This document shows, one piece after another, positions 63,881 to 64,000 of a stretch of DNA of 64,000 nucleotides (positions within the stretch are counted from its first letter, which is position 1; each line of letters begins with the position of its first letter). The stretch comes from Chloroflexi bacterium GWB2_49_20 (lineage in GTDB: Bacteria > Chloroflexota > Anaerolineae > Anaerolineales > Villigracilaceae). The stretch is from contig MGMF01000021.1 in NCBI GenBank assembly GCA_001796335.1, forward strand, positions 124,001 through 188,000, read 5' to 3'. The notes below the pieces were generated by a model. The model had not been told where the DNA came from. It saw only the letters and a list, made by a program, of their open reading frames with translations, and did no database searches. Position numbers and translations under genes: made by a program.

Positions 63881-64000
63881 ATGACAAAACGAATCGCGCT
63901 TTATTTGCAAGACTCCCATAACCTAAGAGATGGATTAGATTATGTAAGATATGCAGAAGAACATGGCTTTGAGGCAGTTTGGCAAGCGGAATCACGCTTG
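63881..64000 (+). CDS. Luciferase-like (LLM) oxidoreductase, probably F420-dependent, N-terminal fragment
   Basis: Only the first 40 codons lie in the window. [20 protein letters not shown] followed by [18 protein letters not shown] matches the first strand and helix of luciferase-like flavin/F420 enzymes. The RBS AGAGGAG lies 4 bases before the ATG. Its place after cofC suggests F420 use. In such loci this is often an F420-dependent dehydrogenase or mer-like protein, but the fragment is too short to say. Confidence 0.75.
   Translation, partial: MTKRIALYLQDSHNLRDGLDYVRYAEEHGFEAVWQAESRL

Noticed and set aside
1-64000. CRISPR arrays, insertion sequences, rRNA
   Set aside because: I saw no regularly spaced repeats, transposase motifs or rRNA-like stretches in the window.

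Overview
The window looks like a chromosomal segment of an anaerobic member of the Chloroflexota, most probably class Anaerolineae. This is inferred from gene content and moderately AT-rich codon use; no rRNA marker is present. The supporting genes are a bacterial-type Wood-Ljungdahl (CODH/ACS) locus, a coenzyme F420 block, a TIGR03663/Agl23-like membrane protein with a C-terminal NHL propeller, a K+-independent membrane pyrophosphatase, paired MoeA proteins and a type 2 IPP isomerase. I see no transposon, prophage or CRISPR array. Several genes appear to have leaderless promoters.

Layout. 0-2.4 kb: isoprenoid genes (polyprenyl diphosphate synthase, truncated by the window edge, and fni) diverge from acpP. 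2.4-4.5 kb: sucCD. 4.6-12.3 kb, minus strand: the Agl23-like protein, rlmN with a HAD phosphatase, and tRNA-Leu(TAG)-tig-clpP. 12.3-19 kb: a small unknown gene, a creatininase-family protein with a decayed N-terminal copy, a tyrosine recombinase with a dif-like site at its own promoter, an LCP protein, a radical SAM protein of the TIGR03916 type, and a 421-aa protein I do not recognise. 19-20.6 kb: guaB.

20.7-38.5 kb is the centrepiece: 17 genes in a row on the minus strand. In transcription order they are an HMA-like small protein, CODH (cooS), acetyl-CoA synthase (acsB), a CBS protein, acsD, acsC, the corrinoid-protein reactivator (RACo), acsE, a MetV-MetF fusion, a GNAT, a degenerate HdrC-like protein, a DUF3786 protein, a cysteine hydrolase, a TrxR-like flavoprotein without a redox disulfide, an RlmN-like radical SAM protein lacking one catalytic Cys, and two CooC-type nickel ATPases. 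Together these convert CH2-THF and CO2/CO to acetyl-CoA or run the reverse, with metallocentre maturation and reactivation. The accessory genes between metVF and cooC are the least explained part.

38.7-48 kb: a CAP/LysM surface protein, mutS, hppA, the principal-type sigma factor with a possible attenuator in its leader, and a polytopic membrane protein. 48-53.5 kb: two MoeA proteins (one with a periplasmic-binding-like tail), a UbiA-like prenyltransferase, a DinB-like protein and an SDR. 53.5-59.5 kb: proline dehydrogenase, a membrane-anchored class A beta-lactamase-like protein, a zinc-ribbon coiled-coil protein and a NACHT/HEAT ATPase. 59.5-64 kb: SsnA-like aminohydrolase, F420:NADP oxidoreductase, cofE, cofD, cofC, and the start of an F420-type luciferase-like oxidoreductase cut by the window edge.
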